From an uncultured Bacilli bacterium (GTDB lineage: Bacteria > Bacillota_I > Bacilli_A > RF39 > UBA660): a stretch of DNA of 40,059 nucleotides. The position numbers and the translations under genes were made by a program. The notes under the pieces were generated by a model that had not been told where the DNA came from, ran no database searches, and saw only the letters and a list, made by a program, of their open reading frames with translations. Location: NCBI GenBank assembly GCA_947626115.1, contig CANQQX010000009.1:1-40059 (forward strand). Reading direction: 5' to 3'. Below, in pieces: positions 7,333 to 15,139 of this stretch (positions are counted from its first letter, which is position 1; each line of letters begins with the position of its first letter).

Positions 7333-9886
7333 ATTTTGCATCATACCAATTAATACCGGTATTTATTTCTATTTTTAAAGGGACACTTAATTTAACAACA
7401 TTTTCCATGGTATCTTTAACTAATTCTTTTAATTTTGGCACTTCTTCATTAACAGCATCAATAATAATTTCATCATGAACTTGTAAAATCATTTTACTCT
7501 TTAAATTATTTTCTTTTAGTTTTTTATAGACTTCAATCATAGCCATTTTCATAATATCCGCAGATGTTCCTTGAATTGGCGTATTAAGTGCCATTCTTTC
7601 ACCCATCGTCCGAACTACATATTTGCTATCTTTAAGTTCATCTATTTTTCTGATACGGCCAAACATTGTCTTAACTTGACCTGTTTCATAAGCTTCTTTA
7701 ACGATATTAGTCATATAATTTTTAACACCAGGATAAAGTTCATAATATTTTTCAATAAATTTATTGGCATCGCTTCTTGAAATATGAAGATTTTCGCCTA
7801 AACCAAAACCAGATATACCATAAACTATCCCAAAGATAACAGCTTTGGCCATACTCCGCATATGCTTAGTTACTTCACTTTCGGGTATACCATGAATATC
7901 CGCTGCTACTTTAGTATGAATATCTTCATCATTAACAAAAGCATCAATTAGTTCTTGGCATTCAGATATATGGGCTAAAATGCGTAACTCTATTTGGGAA
8001 TAATCGGCACTTAATATTAAATCATTACTTGGGACAAACGCTAAACGAATTTGTTTCCCGTATTCTTCCCTAGTTGGAATATTTTGTAAATTTGGATCCA
8101 TTGAAGAAAGTCTTCCTGTTCTAGTTAAAGTTTGATTAAAAATAGTATGAATTTTACCATCATTTAAAACAAAATCATTTAAACCATCAAGATAAGTATT
8201 TTGCAGTTTAGCAAGACTTCTGTATTCTAAAACTTTCGGAATAATTGGATGTTTATCAACATATTTTTGTAAAGTTTTAATATCTGTTTTATAACCCCGA
8301 TTTATTTTTTTGCTTTTACCAATACCCATATGTTCAAAAAGGACAATACCTAGTTGTTTTGGACTAGCCACATTAAAATCTTCCCCACTTAACTCTAAAA
8401 TTTCTTTTGTTACTGTATCTATTTTTTCAGCTACTTCCTTTTTCATATCTTCTAGAGCACTTTGTTCAAACTTAAAACCTGTTATTTCCATATCCGCTAA
8501 AACATAAGTTAAAGGCATTTCTATTTCTTTAAATATTTTTTCTTGTCCACTCTTTATCATTTCATCTTTTATTTTTTGACTATATTCATAAATAAATTTA
8601 CTTTTTAAAGTAATAACATTTTCTAAATTAGCAAAATTATCTTTTTTTAGTTCTTCATATGTTAAACACTCTTCATTAAAGATGCGCATTAATTTAGTTA
8701 TATCATCACTAGCGGGATAATCAACTAAGTAAGATGCTATCATCAGATCAAAATCACATTTAATGTTTTCTTTTGATACTACTAAAGCTTTTTTTAGATC
8801 ATATGTAATTATATTTTTATCTTGCATTAATTTAAAAGCATCTTGAACTAAATTTTTAGAAATATAATAAGTATTATTTTTATCAGTTATACTTAAGCCT
8901 AAAATTTCCCCAAAATGATAATTTATATCACTTACTTCTAAATAAAAAGCAACATTTTGATCTAACTCTACTTCATTTAAATCTTTAACAGTTATATATT
9001 TATTTTCTTTAACTTCTTTTTTTACTTCAGGAATATTTTTAAGTAAAGAGAAAAATTCTAATTCTTCATATATCTTTTTTAAATTTTCTCCTACTTTTCC
9101 TGTATATTTAAAATCTGCAAAATTAACATCTATAGGAACATCTCTATAGATAGTAGCAAGTTCATAACTCATATAAGCATTATCTTTATCTTGTAATAAT
9201 TTTTCTTGTAATTTTCCTTTAATATTATCTATATTTTCATAAATACCATCTAAAGATTTATATTCTTGTAATAATTTTAAAGCTGTTTTTTCCCCAATTC
9301 CTTTAACACCCGGAATATTATCAGATGAATCACCCATTAATGCTTTTAAATCAATTATTTTAATTGGTTCAATTCCATAATCAACTTTAAAAGATTCTTC
9401 ATTATAACGAATAAAGCCAGTTTGTTTTAATAATTTTATTTCTGTTTCAAAACTAATTAATTGGAGTAAATCTTTATCAGATGAAACAATTAAAGTGTAA
9501 TACTCTGGATCACTTTCAGCATATTTAGCAACTGTCCCAATAATATCATCTGCTTCATATGGGGCAAGTTCAAGATAAGCTATCCCCATTCCTTTAAGTA
9601 TTTCTCTAGCTAAAGGCATTTGTAGTTTTAAATCGTCTGGCGTTTCACTTCTTCCTTCTTTATAGAAATCGTATTTTTCTTTACGAAAATTTTTTCCTAT
9701 ATCAAATGCTACAACCATATATTCCGGATTTTCTTCCGCAATTATTTTATTAATCATACCGGTAAAACCATATAAAGCATTGGTTGGAAACCCTTTACTA
9801 TTACGCATTATACTACCTGTATAGGCAGTTGCATAATAAGAACGGAATAACAAGTTATTACCATCTACTAAAACTACTTTTTTCAT
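7331..9886 (-). CDS. polA: DNA polymerase I
   Basis: Repair and Okazaki-fragment polymerase of 851 residues. The N-terminal 5'-3' exonuclease (about 1-290) begins VVLVDGNNLLFR and contains the metal-binding VVSSDKDLLQL and the GVKGIGEKTA helix-hairpin-helix. The C-terminal family A polymerase has DPNLQNIPTR, motif A (ADYSQIELRILAH), motif B (RSMAKAVIFGIVYGISG) and motif C (QVHDEI). The middle 3'-5' exonuclease-like domain has lost its first metal-binding motif (FYLE where proofreading enzymes have FDTE). It is therefore predicted to be non-proofreading, as in Bacillus. AGGTGG precedes the ATG. Confidence 0.98.
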   Translation of the reverse strand: MKKVVLVDGNNLLFRSYYATAYTGSIMRNSKGFPTNALYGFTGMINKIIAEENPEYMVVAFDIGKNFRKEKYDFYKEGRSETPDDLKLQMPLAREILKGMGIAYLELAPYEADDIIGTVAKYAESDPEYYTLIVSSDKDLLQLISFETEIKLLKQTGFIRYNEESFKVDYGIEPIKIIDLKALMGDSSDNIPGVKGIGEKTALKLLQEYKSLDGIYENIDNIKGKLQEKLLQDKDNAYMSYELATIYRDVPIDVNFADFKYTGKVGENLKKIYEELEFFSLLKNIPEVKKEVKENKYITVKDLNEVELDQNVAFYLEVSDINYHFGEILGLSITDKNNTYYISKNLVQDAFKLMQDKNIITYDLKKALVVSKENIKCDFDLMIASYLVDYPASDDITKLMRIFNEECLTYEELKKDNFANLENVITLKSKFIYEYSQKIKDEMIKSGQEKIFKEIEMPLTYVLADMEITGFKFEQSALEDMKKEVAEKIDTVTKEILELSGEDFNVASPKQLGIVLFEHMGIGKSKKINRGYKTDIKTLQKYVDKHPIIPKVLEYRSLAKLQNTYLDGLNDFVLNDGKIHTIFNQTLTRTGRLSSMDPNLQNIPTREEYGKQIRLAFVPSNDLILSADYSQIELRILAHISECQELIDAFVNDEDIHTKVAADIHGIPESEVTKHMRSMAKAVIFGIVYGISGFGLGENLHISRSDANKFIEKYYELYPGVKNYMTNIVKEAYETGQVKTMFGRIRKIDELKDSKYVVRTMGERMALNTPIQGTSADIMKMAMIEVYKKLKENNLKSKMILQVHDEIIIDAVNEEVPKLKELVKDTMENVVKLSVPLKIEINTGINWYDAK

Positions 9887-9955
9887 GTACTACCACCTAA
9901 ATATATTATATATGAAAAAGCCAACATTTGCATTAGTTTTTGTTAAGTAATTTTT

Positions 9956-11143
9956 TTATCTAGCAATATTATTTAATGAAAGACTGGATTTTAATTGTTC
10001 TATTCTATCATATAAATCACGTGAATCACTAAGTTTCTTTTGATCTTCTAAATCATTTTTAGGTCTTTCTTTACTTAAAGTAGATAAAGCATTATAAAGA
10101 TAATTAAATTCTTGAATTTGTTCAGGAGTAGCTTCTTGAATATGGGCATAAACTTCCTTTAGCATATCAACCCCTTGTCTAATATTATACTTTATCATTT
10201 CGGCATAATAACCTTTAAATTCTTCTGCTTGATTACTTTGTCTTTTTGCATTTCTTTCTGCTCTTACTTCTTCATAGGCTTTATTAATTGAATCTTCAAT
10301 ACTTTTTTCAACTGATTCTCTAGATACGTTATGAGCATTACTATATAATTGAACATAATGTTCTCTTTCTTCTTTACTCATTGTACCAAACCAATATTTT
10401 CCATATTGATTTCTCAATTTAGCTTGATAATCATCTAATAATCTTTGCCACTTTAATTGTTGATTTATTTTAAATTCTTCTTTAGCTTTAAGTTCTTCTG
10501 CTCTTTGTTGTAATAAGGCAAAACGATGATATATACCATCTATTTCTTTATCAATTTTTTGAAGTTCTTCTAATGATTTATTTTCCAATTCCAAATTATT
10601 AGCTAAATCACCACATATAGATTGAATATCCGCTAATAATAATGGTGATTTATATATATTAGCTATTTGTTTATCTAAAAATGCTATTTTTCTAATTATT
10701 TTTCCTTTTAAATTAACAATTTCAGGATTTTCTCCAATTTCTTTAGAAACAGTTGGCTCAGATATTAATGGCTCTTCTACAACCGGTTGAACAGATGGCG
10801 CACTTTCAGGTGAAACTGGTCCAACAGATTCTTCTTTTATAGGAGTTACCGGTGATTCATCATGTTGCATTAGAGGCTCTTCTTTTGGTATCACTATCTC
10901 TTCTTCTTCTTCTTTTACTGGTGATTCATCGCGATGCAAAAAATGTCTAAATTCATCAGATTCATGCACTTTAACCCATTGTTGATCAATATCACCTTGT
11001 CTTGTTGGTTGTTCATCTAATTGGGGTAATGAATCAATCATTTTTTTTGTTTTAGCCATTCTTTCATCTAAAGTTGCAAAATCTAGTGATTCTTCTTCAT
11101 TAATTTTTTTGTTTTCTCTAATTTTATAACTATCTAATGCCAT
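9956..11143 (-). CDS. Hypothetical coiled-coil protein with acidic Pro/Glu-rich linker
   Basis: 395 residues with no signal peptide or membrane segment. The N-terminal 75 residues are charged. Residues 75-140 are a low-complexity Glu/Pro/Ser/Val linker (repeated DESPV and EEP words). The remaining 250 are almost entirely helical and coiled-coil-like, with KSLEELQKI near residue 190. I do not recognise a family. Good AAGGAGTG ribosome binding site. It is divergent from sigK. The minus-strand gene on the other side of sigK (11981-13927) has a similar Gln/Glu-rich helical character and a similar KSLEELENI word near its end, so the two may be distant relatives. Confidence 0.75.
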   Translation of the reverse strand: MALDSYKIRENKKINEEESLDFATLDERMAKTKKMIDSLPQLDEQPTRQGDIDQQWVKVHESDEFRHFLHRDESPVKEEEEEIVIPKEEPLMQHDESPVTPIKEESVGPVSPESAPSVQPVVEEPLISEPTVSKEIGENPEIVNLKGKIIRKIAFLDKQIANIYKSPLLLADIQSICGDLANNLELENKSLEELQKIDKEIDGIYHRFALLQQRAEELKAKEEFKINQQLKWQRLLDDYQAKLRNQYGKYWFGTMSKEEREHYVQLYSNAHNVSRESVEKSIEDSINKAYEEVRAERNAKRQSNQAEEFKGYYAEMIKYNIRQGVDMLKEVYAHIQEATPEQIQEFNYLYNALSTLSKERPKNDLEDQKKLSDSRDLYDRIEQLKSSLSLNNIAR

Positions 11144-11249
11144 TAAAATTCACTCCTTTTATCTCTCTCTATATATATCATAAAATATTTTACGATATTT
11201 TTAAACAATTTATACACCTTGTTTACATATATTTTACTAGGGTGTAAAT

Positions 11250-11945
11250 ATGTTTTTAAATTTAATTAATATTGTTAAAAGTATGATTTTCTTCACTGGT
11301 TCTTATGGCAATAATGTCTTTCCACCACCACTATCTTCAGAAGAAGAAGACAAATATGTTGATTTAATGCTTAAAGGTGATAAAAACGCTCGTAATATTT
11401 TAATTGAACATAATTTAAGATTAGTAGCCCATATTGTTAAAAAATTCGATAGTAAAAGTACCGAAACGGACGATTTAATTTCGATTGGAACCATTGGTTT
11501 AATTAAAGGTGTTGATACTTATAAAAAAACGCCAAAGGTGAAAATAACCACTTATGCTGCTCGTTGTATACAAAATGAAATTTTAATGTACTATCGCAGC
11601 AATAAAAAAAATCAATTTACGGTATCTTTAAATGATTCCATTGGTTATGATAAAGAAGGTAATGAAATTAATTTAGTTGATATGTTGGAAGATAAAAGTG
11701 AAGATATTCTAGATACGATTCAAATTAAAGATAATATTAATCTTTTAAATAAATATATGAAAAAACTTAATAAAAGAGAAAAAGAAATTATTATTAAAAG
11801 ATATGGTCTAAATAATGAAAAAGATTTAACCCAAAAAGAAATAGCGGACTCTTTAGGTATATCAAGAAGTTATGTTTCTCGTATTGAAAAAAGAGCTCTT
11901 ACTAAAATCTTAAGAGAATTTATTAAATCAAAAAATACTTTATAA
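11250..11945 (+). CDS. sigK: RNA polymerase sporulation sigma factor, pro-SigK
   Basis: Late mother-cell sigma factor that controls coat and cortex genes. It is full length (231 residues) and uninterrupted. The hydrophobic N-terminal pro-sequence (about residues 1-18) is followed by SYGNN and FPPPLSSEEE, aligning with the B. subtilis processing site, so cleavage by SpoIVFB is expected near Ser18/Tyr19. Region 2 is clear (NILIEHNLRLVAHIVKKF, DDLISIGTIGLIKG, TYAARCIQNEIL). Region 4 carries the helix-turn-helix TQKEIADSLGISRSYVSRIE. AGGGTG lies 5-7 bases before the ATG. SigE control is expected from the family; I did not find a firm promoter. Its last 103 codons are duplicated about 2.57 kb downstream. 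Confidence 0.96.
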   Translation: MFLNLINIVKSMIFFTGSYGNNVFPPPLSSEEEDKYVDLMLKGDKNARNILIEHNLRLVAHIVKKFDSKSTETDDLISIGTIGLIKGVDTYKKTPKVKITTYAARCIQNEILMYYRSNKKNQFTVSLNDSIGYDKEGNEINLVDMLEDKSEDILDTIQIKDNINLLNKYMKKLNKREKEIIIKRYGLNNEKDLTQKEIADSLGISRSYVSRIEKRALTKILREFIKSKNTL

Positions 11946-11955
11946 TGAAAAAAAA
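11637..11955 (+). repeat. Direct repeat copy A (3' part of sigK)
   Basis: This segment of sigK, from TCCATTGGTTATGAT to about 10 bases past the stop, is repeated in the same orientation at 14204-14521. The first ~48 bases are identical except for one missing A in copy B. The following 87 codons differ at about 15 bases by my count, all synonymous. The repeats are 2567 bp apart and enclose the gene at 11981-13927. Confidence 0.9.
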
Positions 11956-11975
11956 TATATAGCAATTGCTATATA
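11947..11975 (-). terminator. Terminator of the coiled-coil gene, convergent with sigK
   Basis: TATATAGC / GCTATATA stem (11956-11963 with 11968-11975) and AATT loop, followed by TTTTTTTT on the minus strand. On the plus strand the T-run is missing, so it mainly ends the minus-strand gene, but it may also slow sigK transcripts. Confidence 0.8.
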
Positions 11976-11980
11976 CTTAA

Positions 11981-13927
11981 TTATCTTTTAATTCCGCCAC
12001 TAGACATTGTTTCTTCTTGTTGTGGTGTATATACTGACAATATATTTTCTAGTTCTTCTAAAGATTTTGTCTGTAATTTGCTTTTAGCATATTCCATATC
12101 ACTCATTTTTTGACTTATATCTAAACCAGAATTATGGAACTCACCAGCTTTTAACATTGCACCAAGTATATCACTAATCAATTTATCTCTTTGTTGTGTT
12201 TGTTCGTTAGGTGTAGTTGTCTGTTGTTCAGCTTTAACTTCTGGTGTAGGTTGAACTTGATTTTCTATTAAATTTTCTTCTTCTTGAGTAATTGTAATTT
12301 GATGAATAATTCCATCTTCAAATCTAACTTCATAAGTTGAGTCTGGGTAGCCAGTAACACTTATAATTTCTAAAACCTTTCCTAGATTAGAATTCTTTTT
12401 CTCTATAAAACTAATTAAATTTTTTTCAAAATCGCTATATGATAGAGTAGAAGTTTCTTGTTTAATCTCTGGAACAGTTTCTTGTTTCTTTACTCCAGAA
12501 ATGAATTCTATTAACTTGTCATTGCTATAACCGGCAAATTGTTGGCTTAAATTTTGTATCTGAATTTGGCTCAAATGGTAATTTTCTGGAACGTTCAAAT
12601 CTTTTCTTATTGCTTTTCCAATTAACTCATCTCTTGTTACTTTTGCATCTTGTCTTGCTTTTTCTTCTGCCTCTTTTTGATTTAATAACGCTTCAACTTG
12701 CTCATAAGTCATACCTTGATATTCTTGAGGTATTGTTTTATTTCCTAAATCCCAAGCAGTATATAAACTTCTACTTCTTTTTAATCTTTCATTTTCTGCT
12801 TTATGAATTAGATTATATATTCTTTTTTGCTCTTTTTCACTCACTTGCGCTTGTTTTTTTTCAGTTTTTATTTGCTCAAATCTTTGGTAGAAACTCTCAT
12901 AACCTGGCAATACACCTTTATAGAATTGAAGGTCTTGAGAAACCTCATCGAATTTTGCTTTTAAATCAGTTATTTGGGCATAACTACTTCTATGGTTTCT
13001 TACTTGTTCTTCTTGTTGCTTAAAAGTTTGATACTCTGTTGGGTACTTTTCAGAAACTTGTTTTGTGAAGTAAGAACCTAAAGCCTCACTAGAAATTTTT
13101 CTAATTCTTTTTTCAATTTCAATTTTTTCGTTTTCAATTTTATTTATTTCTTGTTGAAGCGTTAATAATTCAATTTCTCTTTGTTGTCTTTCAGCATCAA
13201 TTTTTTGTTGTTCAATTTCAGCATTTCTTTTTTCAGTTTCAGTATGAACTGGCGTTTCTACTTTTCTTTCTTGCATTTCACGTAAGTTACGTGAATTTGC
13301 TTCTCTAATATTCTCTGCACCCCACTCTGGTCCAATAGGTGGTTCTGGAGGCGTTCCACCAACATGACTTCTTAATATATTTCCTTGAGCATATTCAAGT
13401 GTCATCTCATATGACATAGGCATTTTCTTTCCGGCTTTAATAAAATCTTCCCTTATTTGTTGATATTTATCTATTGCGCTTCTCTTTTCTTCAAAAGTCC
13501 TTTTATCAGGAACCATATTTTCTGTACACATACCTGCCAAAGTCATAGCATATTCTGGCATTTCTGCATAAGAAGCTCTATATGTTTTATCTGCTTCTTC
13601 GCCATAAGAAAGAACTGGCCTTTGAAGTCTTCTATCTAATTCTTGCTCAAATAGCTTTTCAACTTTTACAGTTATATCACTATATCTATAATTATTTTTT
13701 ATCACTTCATAAAGTGCTTGTTGCATTATTATCAATTCCTCAAAATATAAATAATGCCAAGGGTCTTTTCCTCCAACTGAAGCCTTTTTTTCATATAACT
13801 CAATAATCTTTCTAAAGTCTTCATCCAATATATTAGCAACTTCTGGAAAAACATCGTGTAAACCAAAGTGATTATTTAAAACACTTATAAATTTTTCTTT
13901 CTTTTGTTCATATGTAGGTTGATACAT
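11981..13927 (-). CDS. Hypothetical large coiled-coil protein enclosed by the sigK repeats
   Basis: 648 residues from ATG 13927, chosen because GGAGGG lies 7 bases upstream; an upstream in-frame ATG at 13942 overlaps that site. There is no signal peptide or membrane helix. The N-terminal 200 residues are mixed helix, residues about 215-450 are a long Glu/Gln/Lys/Arg coiled coil, and the rest is a looser Glu/Gln-rich segment ending in a Ser/Gly tail. It has no recombinase, nuclease or helicase motif, so it does not explain mobility of the segment it occupies. Function unknown. It is the only gene between the two sigK 3' copies. Confidence 0.75.
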   Translation of the reverse strand: MYQPTYEQKKEKFISVLNNHFGLHDVFPEVANILDEDFRKIIELYEKKASVGGKDPWHYLYFEELIIMQQALYEVIKNNYRYSDITVKVEKLFEQELDRRLQRPVLSYGEEADKTYRASYAEMPEYAMTLAGMCTENMVPDKRTFEEKRSAIDKYQQIREDFIKAGKKMPMSYEMTLEYAQGNILRSHVGGTPPEPPIGPEWGAENIREANSRNLREMQERKVETPVHTETEKRNAEIEQQKIDAERQQREIELLTLQQEINKIENEKIEIEKRIRKISSEALGSYFTKQVSEKYPTEYQTFKQQEEQVRNHRSSYAQITDLKAKFDEVSQDLQFYKGVLPGYESFYQRFEQIKTEKKQAQVSEKEQKRIYNLIHKAENERLKRSRSLYTAWDLGNKTIPQEYQGMTYEQVEALLNQKEAEEKARQDAKVTRDELIGKAIRKDLNVPENYHLSQIQIQNLSQQFAGYSNDKLIEFISGVKKQETVPEIKQETSTLSYSDFEKNLISFIEKKNSNLGKVLEIISVTGYPDSTYEVRFEDGIIHQITITQEEENLIENQVQPTPEVKAEQQTTTPNEQTQQRDKLISDILGAMLKAGEFHNSGLDISQKMSDMEYAKSKLQTKSLEELENILSVYTPQQEETMSSGGIKR

Positions 13928-14002
13928 AATAAATCCCTCCATTCATCATAATTGTAGCATACTTTTGCGAATTTATATATCTAATAACAAAAATACAAAG
14001 AA

Positions 14003-14048
14003 AAAGTGTAAAATACTTATAAAACACTTATGCTTTTACACTTTTAAA
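14003..14048. repeat. Inverted repeat between the coiled-coil gene and the sigK fragment
   Basis: A long stem, AAAAGTGTAAAA against TTTTACACTTTT, spaced by about 20 bases, in the 275-base gap 13928-14203. It has no clean T-run on either strand, so it is not a standard terminator. The rest of this gap is AT-rich and shows no gene. Confidence 0.6.
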
Positions 14049-14203
14049 GTTTGTCAAATGGTCTATAACGTTATTAACTAGTATCTATTTAGTTTTTTCT
14101 TGGTTAAAATTTATACCAAATATGTAATTGAGTTTTTGAATTTGCCTATATTAACCTTTCATCTCATTATATTTTTTAAATATTTAATAAACATAAAATG
14201 ACT

Positions 14204-14511
14204 CCATTGGTTATGATAAAGAAGGTAATGAAATTAATTTAGTTGATATGTTAGAAGATAAAAGTGAAGATATTCTAGATACTATTCAAATTAAAGATAA
14301 TATTAATTTATTAAATAAATATATGAAAAAACTTAATAAAAGAGAAAAAGAAATCATTATTAAAAGATATGGGCTTAATAATGAAAAAGATTTAACCCAA
14401 AAAGAAATAGCGGACTCTTTAGGTATATCTAGAAGTTATGTATCAAGAATTGAAAAAAGAGCCCTAACTAAAATTTTAAGAGAATTTATTAAATCAAAAA
14501 ATACTTTATAA
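14204..14511 (+). pseudogene. Duplicated 3' half of sigK (region 4 fragment)
   Basis: Second copy of the sigK C-terminal part. An ATG at 14248 opens an 87-codon frame whose product is identical to the last 87 residues of SigK (start MLEDKSEDIL, then region 4 helix-turn-helix). DNA differences are about 15, all silent. Upstream of that ATG homology continues to 14204, but one A is missing (GATAAGAAGG against GATAAAGAAGG in the intact gene), which breaks the frame. No ribosome binding site precedes the internal ATG. It compares with the separate spoIIIC half of a split sigK (B. subtilis skin element) or with a 3' end displaced by an integrating element. Silent-only divergence says it was protein-selected until recently. 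Confidence 0.85.
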
Positions 14512-14514
14512 ATG

Positions 14515-14540
14515 AAAAAAAGTTGAACAAATCAACTTTT
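14515..14540 (-). terminator. Terminator of hsp20, convergent with the sigK fragment
   Basis: AAAGTTGA / TCAACTTT stem (14519-14526 with 14532-14539) followed on the minus strand by TTTTTTT. It can also act weakly on the plus strand (TTTT after the stem). Confidence 0.85.
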
Positions 14541-14955
14541 AATCAATATCAATGTATTTCTTTTCCGGTATTTTCTTAGTTTCTTCTAATTTTGGAACTT
14601 CAAGTTTTAAAGTACCATTTTTAAATGATGCTTTAATATCTTCTGCTTGTAATTCATCGCCAACATAGAAACTACGAGAACATTCACCAAAGTATCTTTC
14701 TCTTCTTACAAATTTACCATCTTCTTTTTCTTCATGATGAGAATTCATTGAAGCAGATACATTTAAGTAACCATCTTCAACATCAACTTTGATGTCTTCT
14801 TTTTCATAACCTGGTAAATCAATTAAGATGTCATAATTATCTTTATTTTCTTTAATATCAGTTCTCATTACTTTTGATTCGTGATTACTAAAGAATGGAT
14901 CATTAAACACCTCATCCCATAAATCAAATGAATTTCTTCTTGGTATTAACATCAT
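14539..14955 (-). CDS. hsp20: Small heat shock protein (Hsp20/alpha-crystallin family)
   Basis: Cytoplasmic ATP-independent holdase of 138 residues. The alpha-crystallin domain spans about residues 30-128, beginning MRTDIKENKDNYDILIDLPG and including ERYFGECSRSFYV and the conserved GTLKLEVPK strand. A short Ile-rich tail follows. It lies behind its own promoter with a CIRCE operator across the -35 region, so HrcA should repress it until heat or protein-folding stress. It is monocistronic, with a terminator right after the stop. Confidence 0.95.
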   Translation of the reverse strand: MMLIPRRNSFDLWDEVFNDPFFSNHESKVMRTDIKENKDNYDILIDLPGYEKEDIKVDVEDGYLNVSASMNSHHEEKEDGKFVRRERYFGECSRSFYVGDELQAEDIKASFKNGTLKLEVPKLEETKKIPEKKYIDID

Positions 14956-15056
14956 ATTATCAATCTTCCTTTCAGTTTGCGTCGTTCGCCCAAAAGGGTT
15001 AGCACTATATAATTATAATACCCATAAAAGACTCATTTATGTCTTTTACATTTATA

Positions 15057-15084
15057 ATTATAGCACAAATTTTAGCAATTGCAA
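15057..15084 (-). promoter_or_regulatory. SigA-type promoter of hsp20
   Basis: -35 TTGCAA (15079-15084), 16-base spacer and -10 TATAAT (15057-15062) on the minus strand. This gives a leader of about 95 bases before the hsp20 ATG. Confidence 0.75.
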
Positions 15085-15098
15085 GGTTTGAGTGCTAA
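15072..15098. promoter_or_regulatory. CIRCE operator (HrcA binding site)
   Basis: TTAGCAATT-N9-GAGTGCTAA: the right arm matches the CIRCE consensus fully and the left arm 7 of 9, with the exact 9-base spacing. It covers the -35 box of the hsp20 promoter, which fits HrcA repression. Confidence 0.85.
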
Positions 15099-15139
15099 TT
15101 TCATTAATTTTTCACAAAATATATTTTGCTTAAGAAAAA

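Noticed and set aside
12610-13806. Plus-strand open frames opposite the large coiled-coil gene (12610-13023, 13457-13639, 13582-13806)
   Set aside because: Phe/Leu-rich mirror frames without ribosome binding sites; the minus strand has clear coding character.
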